Position numbers and translations under genes: made by a program. A stretch of 64,000 nucleotides of DNA from Rhodothermaceae bacterium (GTDB lineage Bacteria; Bacteroidota; Rhodothermia; Rhodothermales; Bin80), in contig VXLY01000067.1 in assembly GCA_009841335.1 (NCBI GenBank), positions 26,036 to 90,035 on the forward strand. The letters are read 5' to 3'. The notes beneath the pieces are model-generated. The model did no database searches. It had not been told where the DNA came from and worked only from the letters and a program-made list of their open reading frames with translations. The number at the start of each line of letters is the position of its first letter. Within the stretch, counting starts at the first letter, position 1. Shown piece by piece: positions 61,304 to 64,000 of the stretch.

Positions 61304-62728
61304 CTAATAGTCAGCTCCATCAGCACTGGCCTCTTGGGATGCTCTCCATTGGTGCCATTCCGCAACCATTTCATTGAGAATTTCGGGATGGGAGGCAGCC
61401 AGATCAACCGATTCAGAGGGGTCGCTGGAAATATCGTACAGTTCAAAAGCTTTACCTCCGTCACTACTGTAGATCTTGTAGGATTCGTTCATCAGGCTGG
61501 CTTGTTGCCGGAGCCTGAAAGCAAGGCTTTTTTCTCTCCTCTCCACCGTCCCATTGACGAGGGGCAACAGGTTCACGCCATCATAAGGGCGTTCATATTT
61601 CGCTAGATCGATATTCAGGATGCTGGCAATGGTGGGAAAGTAGTCTGAAGTAAAGCAAGGTGCTTCTAGGATACTGCCGGATGCAACCTTCCCGGGCCAT
61701 TCCATAATGCCGGGGACTCGAATCCCGCCTTCATAAAGGCTTCTTTTCCTGCCTCTGAGTCCCTTGGTGATTCCTTGCGTCCTTCCAGTTACGGTGGTGC
61801 CTTCGGGGCCATTGTCGCTGGTGAAGAACAGTACCGTATGGTCCGCCACTCCCAATTCCCGCAGGGATTTTCTCAGGCGCCCCACTTGTTCATCCATTGC
61901 AGTCAGCGCTCCGTAGAAGTGTTGCTGATCTTCGGATAAACCTTTGTATTGCACTTTATAACGTTCTCCAGTAATGACAGGCAGATGCGGTGTGTGGAAC
62001 CAAACAACAGCCAAGAAGGGTTGGTCTTTTTTCACCGCATCTTCAACGAAAGGGATCACCCTGTCCATAATCACCCGGGAATCGTCTCCCTCTAGGTTCT
62101 CCTTCACAATCTTATCCGGTGCTGACCAATAGAATGTGTTAAATGGTTCACTTTCCAGCAGGGATGACCGTACATCGCCTGCGGAACGGGGAGGGGTTAT
62201 CATGGGATTCCAGGTAGGCACTTTTGCTTCTGTCACGAAGTACGTATCAAAGCCATGTTCGGAGGGAGGCGAATAGTGGGCATAATGTTGAGGTCTGCCT
62301 CCCCGATTGGAATCAATAGTGTCACGGGTCAATGTTCCTAAATGCCATTTACCAAAAACCCCTGTGACATACCCTGCTTCCTTGCCCAGTTCTGCTATAG
62401 TCACTTCTTCAGTTCTTAAATGACCACAGTTAGCGCCGCAGATACCATAGCGCAGCGGGTGGCGCCCGGTCATTACACTTCCACGCGTGGGTGAGCACAC
62501 TGCCGAAGCCGCATAAAAACGATTGAACACAACGCCATTGGACGCCATCTCATCTATGTTGGGAGTTTTTAGGTGCGGGTGTCCATAATAACCTGTATCT
62601 CCCCATCCCTGATCATCCGTCATGATGAGAATAATATTGGGATGTGTTGCTTCCGTTGAGTTTTTCTGGCATGACGCGATGAGTAACGGCAGAAAAAAGA
62701 CGAGCAATATTCTGGGAATTATATACAT
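61304..62728 (-). CDS. Sulfatase (arylsulfatase A-like), lipoprotein
   Basis: 474 residues; lipoprotein signal ends LIASC (Cys20). Metal-binding Asp38-Asp39 in IMTDDQGWGDTGYYG, formylglycine site CSPTR at 78-82 followed by GSVMTGRHPLRYG, then GYVTGVFGKWHLG with catalytic Lys and His, and FFTSDNGPEGTTV with further ligands. Complete and of normal length. It is upstream of the two ASST genes on the same strand, separated by 215 bases, so it may share their transcript and supply or remove sulfate groups on the same compounds. A formylglycine-generating enzyme is not in the window. Confidence 0.93.
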   Translation of the reverse strand: MYIIPRILLVFFLPLLIASCQKNSTEATHPNIILIMTDDQGWGDTGYYGHPHLKTPNIDEMASNGVVFNRFYAASAVCSPTRGSVMTGRHPLRYGICGANCGHLRTEEVTIAELGKEAGYVTGVFGKWHLGTLTRDTIDSNRGGRPQHYAHYSPPSEHGFDTYFVTEAKVPTWNPMITPPRSAGDVRSSLLESEPFNTFYWSAPDKIVKENLEGDDSRVIMDRVIPFVEDAVKKDQPFLAVVWFHTPHLPVITGERYKVQYKGLSEDQQHFYGALTAMDEQVGRLRKSLRELGVADHTVLFFTSDNGPEGTTVTGRTQGITKGLRGRKRSLYEGGIRVPGIMEWPGKVASGSILEAPCFTSDYFPTIASILNIDLAKYERPYDGVNLLPLVNGTVERREKSLAFRLRQQASLMNESYKIYSSDGGKAFELYDISSDPSESVDLAASHPEILNEMVAEWHQWRASQEASADGADY

Positions 62729-63216
62729 CTCAAAGTGCTGGCAATGGCGATTGAAAAAGTACTTGTGCGACCATACGGTACTCCCGAGTTTCCATCTAGA
62801 TCAGGACAACTGAACTAATGCTAGAATCTATAAAAATGGACGTCACAAAAGTGGATACACAAATTCCAATTGTAGATCTGAATAACACCTTTATACGACG
62901 ACTGGCCAATTCATTCGCGGAGTGGCTCCCGAACGCTGTGCGGTGCAGATTTCTCAGTCCAGGAGGCCGTTATGTTTGTCTGCTCCTGTATGCAGGCAGG
63001 ACATCTAACTTCGTTTTGCGTGGTCCGATTTGCGTGCTCTGAGTGCTGGCAGAGCGCCAAGTCTGACCGACTATTCAAGGAAAAAAATCCCCGAAAAAAA
63101 ACTATAAATGTGCTTGCATCTTTATAGAAAAAGCATTATATACTAACAGGCAATGTGTGACGGGAGTACTTCTGTCACGCTGCTTCGTTATTTCACTCAC
63201 CAAACCGGGCGTAAAA
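62729..63216. other. 488-base divergent intergenic region
   Basis: Between the sulfatase start and the small membrane-protein start. A 74-codon frame at 62818-63042 has no recognisable family features and is not called. A promoter-like element for the plus strand is at 63114-63142. Nothing else was recognised. Confidence 0.5.
63114..63142 (+). promoter_or_regulatory. Probable promoter of small membrane protein
   Basis: TTGCAT at 63114-63119 and TATATA at 63137-63142 with a 17-base spacer, in an A/T-rich stretch, about 75 bases before the ATG at 63217. Confidence 0.45.
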
Positions 63217-63543
63217 ATGTTGAGAAGAGTTTTAGTCGTTGTGATGGTCCTCTTGGTCCTGATCCAGGGTCTTGGGCCTGACATGATTGGCGGGGGAGTT
63301 GTGCCTCTATTGCTGGTCCTTGCAGGGCTTGCGTATGGAGTCCTTGCGACAGATGCCGAGAACCCAACCGTTTACTTAGTGGTCGTGTTAGCGGTTGGAG
63401 CTGCTGCAAGTGCAGAAGTGTTATCTCACATACACGAGGTAGGGGCGTATCTTGACAGTATACTAATGGCGACTACGTATCCCTTGTATGCATCCGTAGC
63501 CACGATCTTGTGCATACGGACGTACAACCGGGTGAAAGAATAG
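63217..63543 (+). CDS. Small membrane protein of unknown function
   Basis: 108 residues from ATG at 63217; the frame is open to 63157 but the extension adds only polar residues ahead of the first membrane helix. Three or four membrane segments can be seen: LRRVLVVVMVLLVLIQGLG, GGGVVPLLLVLAGLAYGVLA, TVYLVVVLAVGAAASAEVL and a weaker one at LYASVATILCIRTY. It is not a family I recognise. It has its own promoter-like element and is followed by a small hairpin, so it looks monocistronic. Confidence 0.65.
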   Translation: MLRRVLVVVMVLLVLIQGLGPDMIGGGVVPLLLVLAGLAYGVLATDAENPTVYLVVVLAVGAAASAEVLSHIHEVGAYLDSILMATTYPLYASVATILCIRTYNRVKE

Positions 63544-63948
63544 GAGGCGGGCCGGTTAGATCATTTTGAGATAACTGCGCGACTTATTGATACGACAGGT
63601 TGCTTCAAAGCAACCGGGCTCGTTGTTGTCCGTGATTACCCAGAAATGATCGGCTAGCCGTTTGTTTGATTTGATTCAGGAATCAGTGGATCTCGGTGGT
63701 ATGCCATAGAGCCTGTGGTTGCCTGGTTCAGCAGGTCTTATTGTGGATGGTTTTCTCCGTTGCCGCCGTGTGCGTAGTTGCGGTCAGGTCACGCGTTGTT
63801 CCTGCCGATTGGTGCTGGCAGAGGTTCTGACGAGTCAGCCCGCGTCGGGTGGAGATTGGGCCCGCCGAGTTGGACTGGGCGAATGAGGCCCAGCGGCCGG
63901 TTGTGCGGTATGGGTGAGATGGCGGCTTTACACGCTTAGCCAAAATAG
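63544..63948. other. 405-base intergenic region with small hairpin
   Basis: GGTTGCT at 63599-63605 pairs with AGCAACC at 63610-63616 around a TCAA loop, 56 bases after the membrane-protein stop; it may be a terminator. The rest carries frames on both strands but no recognisable protein; one minus-strand frame runs into the tRNA and is not real. Confidence 0.5.

Positions 63949-64000
<52 letters not shown>

Noticed and set aside
62818..63042. 74-codon plus-strand frame between sulfatase and membrane protein
   Set aside because: No family resemblance, no signal or membrane segment, no clear start context; left as intergenic.

Overview
The window looks like a chromosomal segment from a marine-type member of the Bacteroidota/Rhodothermota group. 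The grounds are TonB-dependent receptors with carboxypeptidase-like N-terminal domains, a PorV/PorQ-family outer-membrane protein, T9SS-type C-terminal sorting domains, a DUF4249 lipoprotein paired with its receptor, many lipoproteins, and a purH-mreB-mreC gene order. The genus cannot be named from sequence reading alone.

Left part (1-14.4 kb) is mostly core metabolism. A minus-strand run reads ldcA-like, purN, purH, mreB, mreC, dacB (PBP4), hslV and an NYN-domain gene cut by the window edge: purine synthesis, rod-shape and murein functions, and a protease. Divergent from it are a WbqC-like protein, an MscS channel, a two-gene DUF4212/sodium-solute symporter, a small lipoprotein and a vSGLT-like symporter.

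Middle part A (14.4-29.3 kb, plus strand) is one long block of surface proteins: a large TonB receptor, a 780-residue secreted protein, a PorV-like protein, three tandem diverged ASPIC/UnbV (CRTAC1-type) lipoproteins, a TPR lipoprotein, and an alpha/beta-hydrolase-like protein whose catalytic Ser and His both appear replaced. Strong hairpins follow each of the first three genes. After a 440-base gap come a secreted plant-type LRR protein, a decayed DUF4249 tail and a DUF488 protein, all on the minus strand.

Middle part B (33.0-56.3 kb, minus strand) is the most striking region, about 23 kb with nearly no spacing. It alternates exported haem-c PSD1 proteins (DUF1549/DUF1553, two CxxCH each) with exported DUF1501 proteins, in the order PSD1, DUF1501, PSD1, [36-codon DUF1501 hybrid], PSD1, DUF1501, PSD1, DUF1501. 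Then come a DUF2231-cytochrome-LRR membrane protein, an SGSH-like sulfatase, a TonB receptor and DUF4249. Most joints overlap by 1 to 38 bases. Two PSD1 genes are near-identical copies of a 3,231-base tandem duplication; its junction made an in-frame DUF1501 mini-gene from the 5' end of one neighbour and the 3' end of the other. I read the block as an uptake-plus-processing system for a sulfated or otherwise esterified polymer coupled to periplasmic electron transfer. The function is inference.

Right part (56.3-64 kb) has an exported CbiX-like protein, two arylsulfotransferase-family proteins (one T9SS-secreted, one a lipoprotein), a second lipoprotein sulfatase, a small membrane protein, and the 3' part of a tRNA-Ala(GGC) cut by the window edge. 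Sulfate-ester chemistry is thus a shared theme of the right half.
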